DNA of 64,000 bases, taken from the NCBI RefSeq assembly GCF_965215655.1, contig NZ_OZ244111.1, positions 2,232,001 to 2,296,000 on the forward strand. Direction: 5' to 3'. Made by a program: the position numbers and the translations under genes. This DNA comes from Nioella sp965215655 (GTDB lineage: Bacteria; Pseudomonadota; Alphaproteobacteria; Rhodobacterales; Rhodobacteraceae). Below, one piece after another: positions 50,780 through 59,119 of the stretch. The notes beneath the pieces are model-generated. The model was not told the origin of the DNA and did no database searches. It worked only from the letters and a program-made list of their open reading frames with translations. How positions within the stretch are numbered: the stretch's first letter is position 1; each line of letters begins with the position of its first letter.

Positions 50780-51958
50780 ATGGGCTGGAAAACGCTCGAT
50801 GACATGGAGCTTGCGGGCAAGATCGTCTTGACCCGCGTCGATATCAACGTGCCGGTGGAGAATGGCCGGGTCACGGATGCCACGCGGATCGAGCGGATCG
50901 TGCCGACGGTGAAGGATATCCTTGCACATGGCGGCACGCCGGTGCTGCTGGCGCATTTCGGGCGGCCAAAGGGGCAGCCGGTGCCTCAGATGAGCCTGCG
51001 GATCGCCCTGCCCACTTTGGAGGAGAAGCTGGGGCAGACGCTTGAATTCGTGGAAAAACCGTCGCGAGAGGCGTTAGAGGCGCTGCCCGCTGGCACCGTG
51101 GTGCTGGTGGAAAACACCCGTTTTACGCCGTTGGAAGAGAAGAACGACCCGATGATGGCTGATTTCCTGGCCTCTCTGGGTGATATCTACTGCAACGATG
51201 CCTTTTCGGCGGCGCACCGGGCGCATGCCTCGACGGAAGGCGTGGCGCGGCGTTTGCCCTCCTGCGCGGGGCGGCTGATGGCCGAGGAGCTTTCGGCGCT
51301 GGACAAGGCGCTCGGTTCGCCCGCGCGGCCGGTCGCCGCCGTGGTGGGCGGGGCCAAAGTGTCCACCAAGCTCGATCTTCTGGGCAATCTGGTGGAAAAG
51401 GTGGATCACCTGGTGATCGGCGGCGGCATGGCCAACACCTTCCTGGCCGCGCAGGGCGTGGACGTGGGCAAATCGCTGGCCGAGCATGAGATGGCCGATA
51501 TCGCGCGCGAGATCCTCGACAAGGCAAAGGCTGCGGGATGCGCCGTGCATCTGCCCAAGGATATCGTCGTGGCCCGGGAGTTTGCCGCCAATGCCGCGAG
51601 CGAGACCCTGCCCGCCGATCAATGCCCGGCGGATGCGATGATCCTCGACGCCGGACCAGAAACCGTGGCAGCCCTGAAAGAGGTGTTCGGCCAGTGCAAG
51701 ACGCTGATCTGGAACGGCCCGCTTGGCGCCTTCGAGATCGAACCCTTTGATGCCGCCACCAATGCAGCCGCAGAGGAAGCCGCGCGGCTGACTGCCGAGG
51801 GCAAGCTGATCTCCGTGGCCGGTGGTGGCGACACGGTCGCGGCGCTGAACAAGGCCGGCGCGGCGGATCGCTTCACCTATATCTCGACCGCGGGCGGCGC
51901 GTTCCTTGAATGGATGGAAGGCAAGACCCTGCCCGGTGTGGCCGCGCTGGAGGGCTGA
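50780..51958 (+). CDS. pgk: phosphoglycerate kinase
   Basis: The 392-residue enzyme has LTRVDINVPVENGRVTDATR, HFGRPKGQPVP, VEKPSREALEALPAGTVVLVENTR-type acceptor-site sequence in residues about 80-110, AVVGGAKVSTKLDLLGNL and the nucleotide-binding SVAGGGDTVAALNKAG. It makes ATP from 1,3-bisphosphoglycerate. The placement after gap2 makes a lower-glycolysis cluster, but the terminator between them suggests partly separate transcription. Confidence 0.97.
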   Translation: MGWKTLDDMELAGKIVLTRVDINVPVENGRVTDATRIERIVPTVKDILAHGGTPVLLAHFGRPKGQPVPQMSLRIALPTLEEKLGQTLEFVEKPSREALEALPAGTVVLVENTRFTPLEEKNDPMMADFLASLGDIYCNDAFSAAHRAHASTEGVARRLPSCAGRLMAEELSALDKALGSPARPVAAVVGGAKVSTKLDLLGNLVEKVDHLVIGGGMANTFLAAQGVDVGKSLAEHEMADIAREILDKAKAAGCAVHLPKDIVVAREFAANAASETLPADQCPADAMILDAGPETVAALKEVFGQCKTLIWNGPLGAFEIEPFDAATNAAAEEAARLTAEGKLISVAGGGDTVAALNKAGAADRFTYISTAGGAFLEWMEGKTLPGVAALEG

Positions 51959-52163
51959 TCGCCCGATCGTGCAGGCAGCCACCGGCCATCGCGGGGCACC
52001 GTTACGGTTCGCTTGAGGAAGCGGACCGTGACGGGTGGTGTCGCGGCCACCGGGAAAAGGCTTCGCGAACGGGCCCTCGGATGGGGGATCATGTCGCTTT
52101 CGGCGCATACGGGGGCGCGTCGAGCAGTTAGCCTTGCGGAAAGTCACTTCCGATCGGCACAGC

Positions 52164-53081
52164 ATGACAGCTTTGACTCCCCCCAGTTCCGTCGAGGGCG
52201 CCTACAGGTTCGGCGTGCTCTTCGTTTTCGCGGCCGGGATTCTGTGGTCGACGGTCGGGCTTGGCATCCGCATGATCGAAGACGCGGTCGTCTGGCAGAT
52301 CCTGTTATACCGTTCCATCAGCATGACGATGTTTCTCTACGTGGTCATTCGCCTGCGATCGGGCGAAAGCCCCTTTGCCCAGATCCGCCGTACTGGCGTT
52401 GCATCCGTGATTGCCGCGCTGTCTCTGGTCGCGGCCTATTCGGGCGGCATCTATTCGATCCAGCACACCTCGGTTGCCAATGCGATGCTGCTGTTTGCAA
52501 CCGCACCGTTCATGGCTGCGGTGCTGGGATGGATCGTGCTGAAAGAATCCGTGCGCATCGCAACATGGATCGCGATTGCCATAGCCATTGGCGGAATCGC
52601 CATCATGGTCGCCGACAAGTCCGGCAGCGTCGCGCTGAACGGCAGTCTCGCGGCGCTTGGCTCTGCTTTCGGCTTCGCGGTCTTCACCGTGGCCCTCAGA
52701 TGGGGACGCACGGGCGAAATGTTGCCATCGGTCTTCCTTTCCGGCCTGTTCGCAATCGTCGTGACAGTCGCGGTCTGCACACTCTCGGGCCTGCCGATTG
52801 TTATCAGCGCGCATGATGGCGCGATTTCCATGGGGATGGGGGTGTTTCAGGTCGGGGCGGGGCTGATTCTCTATACGCTCGGGTCACGCAGCCTGCCTGC
52901 CGCGGAACTGGCCCTGCTGTCGCTGGCCGAGGTTCTGCTCGGGCCGTTCTGGGTTTGGCTGTTCCTTGGTGAAACGGCCAGCCTGAACACGCTGCTTGGC
53001 GGGGCCGTTCTGCTGGTGGCGATTGCGGGAAATGCGCTGTCGGGCAAACGGCGCAAACCGCCGCCCATCACCTCTCCCTGA
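52164..53081 (+). CDS. EamA/DMT-family transporter
   Basis: The 305-residue protein has about ten helices in two EamA repeats: LFVFAAGILWSTVGLGIRMI, ANAMLLFATAPFMAAVLGWI and ATWIAIAIAIGGIAIMVADK in the first, ELALLSLAEVLLGPFWVWLF with LGETASLNT in the second. Substrate unknown; it is not closely similar to the EamA protein at 4251. The ATG at 52164 was chosen because the first helix then starts near residue 15. The 205-bp gap before it shows nothing recognised. Confidence 0.85.
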   Translation: MTALTPPSSVEGAYRFGVLFVFAAGILWSTVGLGIRMIEDAVVWQILLYRSISMTMFLYVVIRLRSGESPFAQIRRTGVASVIAALSLVAAYSGGIYSIQHTSVANAMLLFATAPFMAAVLGWIVLKESVRIATWIAIAIAIGGIAIMVADKSGSVALNGSLAALGSAFGFAVFTVALRWGRTGEMLPSVFLSGLFAIVVTVAVCTLSGLPIVISAHDGAISMGMGVFQVGAGLILYTLGSRSLPAAELALLSLAEVLLGPFWVWLFLGETASLNTLLGGAVLLVAIAGNALSGKRRKPPPITSP

Positions 53082-53447
53082 CCGATAGGGCTGGTGACGG
53101 CGCGGTTCTCCGGGCCTGATGCCGGTTGCAGGGGGCTTTCGTTGCAAGGATTTCACCCGCTGGCCCGATGGCGGGAAAACCTGTCATGTTTCCGTGGCAT
53201 GTGCCGATGATCTGAAATCGACTCGGTGGCAACACATCATGAAGGCATCCAGGACGACAGGTCGGGTATCGGGCAAAGCGGCAGCGATGGCCCGTGGGGT
53301 TCACGCCCCTCGACGCTCTCTTGCGGCGCGGGGCCTTGTGCCCCTGAAGAACGGCGGATCGGCAAACCTGTCGCGCCCGCGCATTGGCAAGGATCGGCTC
53401 TTCTGTCATCTGAACGGGGCCTCTTCACCGCTGGAAAGGAAAGGCCC
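53082..53447. other. 366-bp gap without a recognised gene
   Basis: Open frames here are short and match no family that I know. No tRNA, terminator-like stem with T-tract, or dispersed element was seen. It lies between the EamA gene and the DUF1045 gene and must contain the promoter of the latter. Confidence 0.4.
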
Positions 53448-54131
53448 ATGACCGCCTATCGCCGCTACGGGATCTATGCCGTGCCCCATGGAGCCTTCTA
53501 CGCCACGGGGGCCGCGTGGCTGGGGTGGGACAGCGTGGCGGGATGTACAGTCGCCCCCCCGACGGTCGAGGGCCTGCCCCGCCCGGTGGCCGAGATGACC
53601 GCAACGCCCCGCAAATACGGCTTTCACGGCACGGTGAAACCGCCCTTCCGGCTGGCAGAGGGCATGACCGAGACGGCGTTGCGCGATGCCATGGCGGCAC
53701 TGTGCGCCGGTCTTGCACCGGTCGAGATTCCGGCCCTGACCCTGCGCCGCCTTGGCGGGTTCGTCGCGGTTGTGCCAGCATTCCCCGCAGAGGCGCTTGC
53801 GCATCTGGCGGCGGAAACCGTGAGGCGGCTCGACAGGTTCCGCGCCGCCCCATCACAGTCCGAGCTGGACCGGCGTCGCAAATCGGGTCTCTCCGCCCGG
53901 CAAGAGGCCAACCTCGTCCAATGGGGCTACCCTTACGTGATGGAAGAGTTCCGCTTTCACATGACGCTGACGGGGCGGCTTGGCCAGGACGCCGACCGGG
54001 TGGCCGAACGTCTTCGCAAATTGTTCACGCCGATTCTGCCGCAACCCTACCGGATTGATGATCTCGCCCTTGTGGGGGAAGACGCGCAAGGCAGGTTCCA
54101 CGTGATTCAGCGCTATGGCCTCTCGGGGTAG
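53448..54131 (+). CDS. DUF1045 protein, 2H phosphoesterase-like
   Basis: The 227-residue protein has two HxT-type motifs, KYGFHGTVKPPF and FRFHMTLTGRL, as in two-histidine phosphoesterases and the DUF1045 'phosphonate metabolism' proteins. The N-terminus RRYGIYAVPHGAFYATGAAW is also typical. DUF1045 genes usually sit in phn (C-P lyase) clusters, but none is seen here. Substrate may be a cyclic phosphodiester; not established. A strong GGAAAGGAAAGG ribosome site precedes the ATG. Confidence 0.85.
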   Translation: MTAYRRYGIYAVPHGAFYATGAAWLGWDSVAGCTVAPPTVEGLPRPVAEMTATPRKYGFHGTVKPPFRLAEGMTETALRDAMAALCAGLAPVEIPALTLRRLGGFVAVVPAFPAEALAHLAAETVRRLDRFRAAPSQSELDRRRKSGLSARQEANLVQWGYPYVMEEFRFHMTLTGRLGQDADRVAERLRKLFTPILPQPYRIDDLALVGEDAQGRFHVIQRYGLSG

Positions 54132-54236
54132 AGCATCGAGAGCCCCGGGGAATCACCCAAACCGGTTGCAAGATACGGGCCATTTGGGGTTTCCTGTCTG
54201 CACCAGTCCCTTTCATTTCCGACCGGAGATATTGCC

Positions 54237-55871
54237 ATGATCCGCCGTTTCCTGCTTTCCGCCACCGCCCTTGTCCCCCTGCTGACCGTCCCCGCCCGCG
54301 CCGAGCCTGTCACCCTGCTGGACCTGCTGACGGTCGACCGGCTGGCAAACATGGGCGGCCAGATCGTGATCAATGCGCTGCGCGGCGTGGCCGAGGTGAC
54401 CTATGCGCATATGGATATCCGCCCGCTGGATGGGCGCATGATCCTGACCGGGCTTGAAGTGTCACCCTATGAAGAGCCCGACTGCACGATCACGCTCGAT
54501 CGCGCCGTGATCACCACCGCGCCGCTGGACCAGATCGCCTACGGGGCGCTGGATATCGACGTACTTGGCTTCGAGTTGGGCGATGGCTGCCTGAGCGAAC
54601 GTGACCGTGGCGACCTGGCCGAGATCGGCCTCACCGAAATGGTGCTGGATCGGGGGCAGATCCGGCTGGAATATGACTATGCCAGTTCCGGCCTGACCCT
54701 CGACATTCTGGCCGACACCGCCGGGCTGGCAGAACTGCGCGCCCATGCGGAATTCAGCTATTTCGCGGTGAATTTCGACCGGGAAGAGCCTGTGGCCGAT
54801 CTGGCCTATGCCGAAATCGAAGTCACCGATCAGGGCTATTGGTCGATCATCTCACCCGAGATTCCGCCGATGATGCTGCTGCCCGAGGTCATTGTCCCGC
54901 AACTGGTCGATGAGCTGCTGCCCCGCTACGTGGACCCGGATGAGGCCCCTGCCCCTGCCCCGATACCCGAGGCCCCAAGCGATGGCAAAGGCGATGAGGA
55001 AAGCCCCGCACCCACGCCGCAGCCCGCCCCCATCAACAGCCCCGAGGACGAAGCCGCCTTTGCCTTTATCGAGGCCAGCGCCGCCACCTTCGCCCGTTTT
55101 GCCGCGAACCCCGGCACCCTGCGGCTGGAATTCGCGCCCGAGACCCCGGTGCGCCTCAATGAAGACCTGCTCGATGAATTCGGGCCTTTCGTTGCAGCCC
55201 TCTCGCCGATGCTGTTCACCGACGCGGACCGGCCCGACAGCCGTATCACCGCCGATGAGGCCGCAGAGATTCAGACATGGATCGACGGCGGCGACGTGGA
55301 ATTTGGCGACGCGGACCTGATGCGCTACGCCCATGCCTTCCTGACCGGTATCGGCGCACCGCGTGATCCGGGCCTTGCAATGGAATTGCTGACCCCGCTG
55401 CTGGAAACCGGCAACCCGGACGCGCTCGACATGGCGCTTGGCACGCTCGACGCGCTCGACCCCGCCTTCGCCTATCAGATCGCCCGCGATGCAGCGGCCC
55501 AGGGCGACCGGCTGGCCTTCGCCCATCTCGACCGGCTGGAGGCCGCGATGCCGCTGCTCGACGTGCTGGAGCTGCAGGATGAAGACGGCGGAGACCTGAG
55601 CCTTTCGGGTGATGAAACGGGGCGCGAGCTGCGGCAGATGGCACAAGCGGCTCTATCCGGCCTCGGCGCCCCCCGGCGCTATTCCGATGCCTATTTCTAC
55701 GCGCTTCTCGCTCTGGCCTCCGGCGATGCGGGCGCGGCGCTGATCGTTGATGAACTGGAAGCCATGGGCGACCGGATGTCCGACGCCGACGCGACCCAAT
55801 GGGCCGAAACGCTGGCTGCCATCCACGACCGGGCCAACACGGTCTGGTTCGCCAGCCCCGCCAGCGAGTGA
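54237..55871 (+). CDS. large secreted protein of unknown function
   Basis: The 544-residue protein has a signal peptide (LLSATALVPLLTVPARA, cleavage near residue 22). A beta-rich N-terminal half (about 25-220) looks like an outer-membrane-proximal or lipid-interacting AsmA-like repeat by pattern only. An acidic Pro-rich linker follows (about 227-260, DEAPAPAPIPEAP), then a helical C-terminal half with Sel1/TPR-like stretches (LMRYAHAFLTGIGAPRDPGL, RRYSDAYFYALLALASGDAG). I do not recognise a named family. No close operon partner; a hairpin follows the stop. Confidence 0.75.
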   Translation: MIRRFLLSATALVPLLTVPARAEPVTLLDLLTVDRLANMGGQIVINALRGVAEVTYAHMDIRPLDGRMILTGLEVSPYEEPDCTITLDRAVITTAPLDQIAYGALDIDVLGFELGDGCLSERDRGDLAEIGLTEMVLDRGQIRLEYDYASSGLTLDILADTAGLAELRAHAEFSYFAVNFDREEPVADLAYAEIEVTDQGYWSIISPEIPPMMLLPEVIVPQLVDELLPRYVDPDEAPAPAPIPEAPSDGKGDEESPAPTPQPAPINSPEDEAAFAFIEASAATFARFAANPGTLRLEFAPETPVRLNEDLLDEFGPFVAALSPMLFTDADRPDSRITADEAAEIQTWIDGGDVEFGDADLMRYAHAFLTGIGAPRDPGLAMELLTPLLETGNPDALDMALGTLDALDPAFAYQIARDAAAQGDRLAFAHLDRLEAAMPLLDVLELQDEDGGDLSLSGDETGRELRQMAQAALSGLGAPRRYSDAYFYALLALASGDAGAALIVDELEAMGDRMSDADATQWAETLAAIHDRANTVWFASPASE

Positions 55872-55881
55872 AACCGGAAAG

Positions 55882-55904
55882 CAGGGGGCGGTCATCGCCC
55901 CCTG
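55882..55904 (+). terminator. hairpin after the 544-residue protein gene
   Basis: CAGGGGGCG pairs perfectly with CGCCCCCTG around a 5-base loop. There is no T-tract. Confidence 0.6.
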
Positions 55905-55917
55905 TTAGCGTAACCAG
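55902..55917. promoter_or_regulatory. candidate operator upstream of the aldolase gene
   Basis: CTGTTA-GCG-TAACCAG resembles the operators before gap1 and gap2 (TGTTA, CG centre, TAAC). It lies 85 bp before the aldolase start and overlaps the foot of the preceding hairpin. Confidence 0.45.
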
Positions 55918-56001
55918 AATTGAAGCCGCGCCGGGCCTGTCATATCACCGGGCGGAAAGACGCCCGGGCCCGGGCTTTGACAGATTGCCAAGGATTTCCC
56001 C

Positions 56002-56895
56002 ATGCCGAACCAGGACCAGACCGACCTTATCCGCAACGGACAGGGCTTCATCGCCGCGCTTGACCAGTCGGGCGGCTCCACGCCCAAGGCGCTGCGGCTT
56101 TATGGGGTTGGCGAGGACGCCTATGGCAATGACGCGGAGATGTTCGACCTCGTCCACGCCATGCGCGCCCGGATCGTGCAATCGCCCGCCTTCAATGGCG
56201 ACCGGGTGGTTGGCGCGATCCTGTTCGAGATGACCATGGACCGGGAAATCGGCGGCAAACCCTCGGCGCAGTTCCTGTGGGAAGACTGCGGCGTGGTGCC
56301 GTTCCTCAAGGTCGACAAGGGTCTGGCGGCAGAGGAAAACGGCTGTCAGGTGATGAAACCGATGCCCGATCTGGATGCGCTGCTGGACCGCGCCGTGGCC
56401 AATGGCGTCTACGGCACCAAGATGCGGTCGGTCATTTCAGCGGCCAACCCGGCTGGCATCAAGGCCGTGGTGGAACAGCAGTTCGAGGTTGGCAAGCAGA
56501 TCCTCGCCAAGGGGCTGGTGCCGATCATCGAGCCTGAGGTGACCATCACCATCGCCGACAAAGCGGAAGCCGAAGAGATGCTGCGCGATGTGATCCTCGC
56601 CCATCTCGACGCGCTGGCGGATGACCAGATGGTGATGCTGAAACTGACCCTGCCCGAGGTCGATAACCTCTACAAACTGCTGGTCGATCACCCGCGTGTT
56701 CTGAAAGTGGTGGCGCTTTCGGGCGGCTACAGCCGCGAGGAAGCCAATGACCGGCTGTCGCGCCAGACCGGCATGATCGCCAGCTTCAGCCGCGCCCTGA
56801 CCGAGGGGCTCTCGGCAGAACAGACAGATGAGCAGTTCAACGCCGTGTTGGACGCGTCCATCCAGTCGATCCGGGATGCGTCCGTCGCGGGCTGA
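56002..56895 (+). CDS. class I fructose-bisphosphate aldolase
   Basis: The 297-residue protein is a bacterial class I (Schiff-base) aldolase: GQGFIAALDQSGGSTPKALR near the N-terminus, ILFEMTMDREIGGKPSAQFL, VVPFLKVDKGLAAEENGCQV, GTKMRSVI and VPIIEPEVTI. It cleaves fructose-1,6-bisphosphate; no class II motifs are present. The gene lies near gap2 and pgk. A long terminator follows, shared with bfr on the other strand. Confidence 0.95.
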   Translation: MPNQDQTDLIRNGQGFIAALDQSGGSTPKALRLYGVGEDAYGNDAEMFDLVHAMRARIVQSPAFNGDRVVGAILFEMTMDREIGGKPSAQFLWEDCGVVPFLKVDKGLAAEENGCQVMKPMPDLDALLDRAVANGVYGTKMRSVISAANPAGIKAVVEQQFEVGKQILAKGLVPIIEPEVTITIADKAEAEEMLRDVILAHLDALADDQMVMLKLTLPEVDNLYKLLVDHPRVLKVVALSGGYSREEANDRLSRQTGMIASFSRALTEGLSAEQTDEQFNAVLDASIQSIRDASVAG

Positions 56896-56915
56896 TCCGC
56901 GCGGGCCCTTTCATC

Positions 56916-56955
56916 AAAAACCCCCTCCCCGGTCGATCCGGGGAGGGGGTTTTTG
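56916..56955. terminator. bidirectional terminator of the aldolase and bfr genes
   Basis: AAAAACCCCCTCCCCGG and its complement form a 17-bp stem around TCGAT, with T-runs on both strands. It separates two convergent genes. Confidence 0.95.
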
Positions 56956-57444
56956 TTACGCTTCATCGGCGGGGGCGGCGCCGAGATAGGTCTGCATGAA
57001 GACCGGCTCGCCAAGCCGCTCCAACAGATCAAGCTGCTGGTCGAGCCAGCCCCAATGGCCTTCTTCATCCAGCGCAATCGTTTCAAACAGCACCCGGCTG
57101 CCGATATCGTTTGCGGCGCTCGCTTCGGCGGCGGCAGCGGAATAGACCTCGATCGCCTCCGCCTCATCTGCGCGGTCGATCTCGAACATCTCTTTCAGGC
57201 TGTTCGCCCGCACCGGCGTTTTCGCAGGCACCATCTCGGGGTCGCCGCCCAGAAACAGGATGCGGTCGATGAACTGGCCCGCATGACCCAACTCTTCCTG
57301 CATTTCTTCACGCATCGTGGCGGCCAGTTTGCCAAGCCCCCAATCCTCCAGCACATGGGCGTGCAGCAGGTATTGTTGCGATGCGGCCAACTCCATCGAC
57401 AGGGCTTTTTGCAGGGCGGGAAGGCTGGTGGCGTTGCGGGGCAT
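56956..57444 (-). CDS. bfr: bacterioferritin, lacking the haem-ligand Met
   Basis: The 162-residue ferritin-like protein aligns with bacterioferritin without gaps in the key sites. The ferroxidase ligands Glu18, Glu51, His54, Glu94, Glu127 and His130 are all present. Position 52, the Met that ligates haem at the subunit interface, is Leu (QEEL52GHAGQFIDRILFL). It should thus store iron but may not bind haem normally. The start at 57444 is preceded by AAGGACAG. An Irr-like box lies upstream. Confidence 0.93.
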   Translation of the reverse strand: MPRNATSLPALQKALSMELAASQQYLLHAHVLEDWGLGKLAATMREEMQEELGHAGQFIDRILFLGGDPEMVPAKTPVRANSLKEMFEIDRADEAEAIEVYSAAAAEASAANDIGSRVLFETIALDEEGHWGWLDQQLDLLERLGEPVFMQTYLGAAPADEA

Positions 57445-57472
57445 GGAACTGTCCTTTCAAATTCGTTTTCGA

Positions 57473-57489
57473 TTTAGAATGAATCTAAG
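57473..57489. promoter_or_regulatory. Irr-type iron control element (ICE) upstream of bfr
   Basis: TTTAGAATGAATCTAAG matches the known alphaproteobacterial ICE consensus TTTAGAA-YNR-TTCTAAA at about 15 of 17 positions. It lies 29 bp upstream of bfr. Irr would repress iron-storage genes under low iron. Confidence 0.75.
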
Positions 57490-57639
57490 AAGGTGATTGT
57501 CAGGTTCAACCACCCTGCCGGAATGACGCAACGTCCGGCGCTGCGAATCAGGGGATTCCCTTTTGCGCCGCGATATGCGAGTCTGCCACTGCAACCGCCC
57601 GCGAAATGACGGGTGGAGCGTGAGGCACGGCAGAGTTAA

Positions 57640-57933
57640 ATGCAGAAAAGACGCTCGTTTTCAGGGCTAATCCTGCCCATGGGGCTCCTGTTCATCGGGG
57701 CCTATTTCACCTTTGCCGCCGTGCAGGGGGATTACGGGCTGTTCCGCCGCATCCAGATCGAGGCCGAACGCGATGTCTACCAGGCCGAACTGGACGAACT
57801 GCGGGCCGAGACCGCCGAAATGGCCTTGCTGACCGAACGCCTGTCCGACGATTATCTCGACCTCGACCTTCTTGACCAGCAGGCCCGCCAACGGCTTGGC
57901 TATATGCGCCCCGACGAGATCGTCCTGCCCTGA
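57640..57933 (+). CDS. ftsB: FtsB/DivIC-family septum formation initiator
   Basis: The 97-residue protein has a short N-terminus, one transmembrane helix (GLILPMGLLFIGAYFTFAAV) and a coiled coil (EAERDVYQAELDELRAETAE, MALLTERLSDDYLDLDLLDQ) ending QARQRLGYMRPDEIVL. This is the DivIC/FtsB form in alphaproteobacteria, which acts with FtsL and FtsQ at the divisome. It lies just before pdhA, as in many alphaproteobacteria. Confidence 0.88.
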   Translation: MQKRRSFSGLILPMGLLFIGAYFTFAAVQGDYGLFRRIQIEAERDVYQAELDELRAETAEMALLTERLSDDYLDLDLLDQQARQRLGYMRPDEIVLP

Positions 57934-58028
57934 TCCTTCCCATGATCCAAACGCATACCGGGGTTTCCTGCGCAAGCTGACGCATGGGAAAATCAATGCG
58001 TGATTTTTGCGGACACCTCTGCTAAAAG

Positions 58029-58048
58029 ATAGTTCAACGTTAAACTAT
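58029..58048. promoter_or_regulatory. candidate operator upstream of pdhA
   Basis: ATAGTTCAACGTTAAACTAT is a 20-bp inverted repeat with one mismatched pair, centred on CG, 26 bp before pdhA. The size and CG centre fit a LacI-type regulator site. Confidence 0.55.
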
Positions 58049-58074
58049 TCTGTTGACCGAGAGGAGGGGCTGGC

Positions 58075-59100
58075 ATGGCCGCGCGCAAGAGCACAGCGAA
58101 ATCTGCCGCAAAACCAAACGTTTCGCCTGAAGAACTGCTGGAATATTACCGCGAGATGTTGCTGATCCGCAGATTCGAGGAAAAGGCCGGCCAGCTCTAT
58201 GGCATGGGTCTGATCGGCGGTTTCTGCCACCTCTATATCGGTCAGGAAGCGGTCGTCGTCGGGCTGGAAGCGGCCACAAAGGAAGGCGACAAGCGCATCA
58301 CCTCCTACCGCGACCACGGTCATATGCTGGCCTGCGGCATGGACCCCAAGGGCGTGATGGCCGAGCTGACGGGCCGCGAAGGCGGCTATTCCAAGGGCAA
58401 GGGCGGCTCCATGCACATGTTCTCGAAAGAGAAGCATTTCTACGGTGGCCATGGCATCGTCGGCGCGCAGGTGCCGCTTGGTGCAGGGCTTGCCTTCTCG
58501 GACAAGTACCGGGGCAATGACAACGTCACCTTCACCTATTTCGGTGACGGCGCGGCGAACCAGGGCCAGGTGTATGAAACCTTCAACATGGCCTCGCTCT
58601 GGAAGCTGCCGGTGATTTTCGTCATTGAAAACAACCAATACGCTATGGGCACCGCCCAGAACCGCTCCACCTCCACCGCCGATATCTATACGCGGGGTGA
58701 GCCCTTCGGCATCCCCGGCGAAACCGTCGACGGCATGGACGTGCTGGCCGTGAAAGCCGCAGGCGAAAAGGCCGTCGCACACTGCCGTGCCGGAAACGGG
58801 CCTTACATTCTGGAAGTCAAAACCTACCGCTATCGCGGCCACTCCATGTCGGACCCGGCCAAGTACCGGACCCGCGAGGAGGTGCAGAAGATGCGCGAGG
58901 AACGCGACGCCATCGACCATGTGCGCCAGCTGCTGCTGACCGGCGGTCACGCGTCTGAGGATGACCTCAAGGCCATCGACAAGGAGATCAAGGCCGTCGT
59001 GAACGACAGTGCCGAATTTGCGAAAGAAAGCCCCGAGCCCGCGCTCGAAGAGCTTTGGACCGACATCTACGCGGCTGAAGTTCCGCAAGAAAACGCCTGA
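58075..59100 (+). CDS. pdhA: pyruvate dehydrogenase E1 alpha subunit
   Basis: The 341-residue protein has YYREMLLIRRFEEKAGQLYG, GGFCHLYIGQEAVVVG, the TPP motif FGDGAANQGQVYETFNMAS ending ENNQYAMGT, and RYRGHSMSDPAKYRTREEV. It is the decarboxylating half of an alpha2beta2 E1. First gene of the pdhABC operon; it is preceded by a CG-centred inverted repeat. pdhB follows 19 bp downstream with its own ribosome site. Confidence 0.97.
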   Translation: MAARKSTAKSAAKPNVSPEELLEYYREMLLIRRFEEKAGQLYGMGLIGGFCHLYIGQEAVVVGLEAATKEGDKRITSYRDHGHMLACGMDPKGVMAELTGREGGYSKGKGGSMHMFSKEKHFYGGHGIVGAQVPLGAGLAFSDKYRGNDNVTFTYFGDGAANQGQVYETFNMASLWKLPVIFVIENNQYAMGTAQNRSTSTADIYTRGEPFGIPGETVDGMDVLAVKAAGEKAVAHCRAGNGPYILEVKTYRYRGHSMSDPAKYRTREEVQKMREERDAIDHVRQLLLTGGHASEDDLKAIDKEIKAVVNDSAEFAKESPEPALEELWTDIYAAEVPQENA

Positions 59101-59119
59101 TCCGAGGGGGACACACGAT

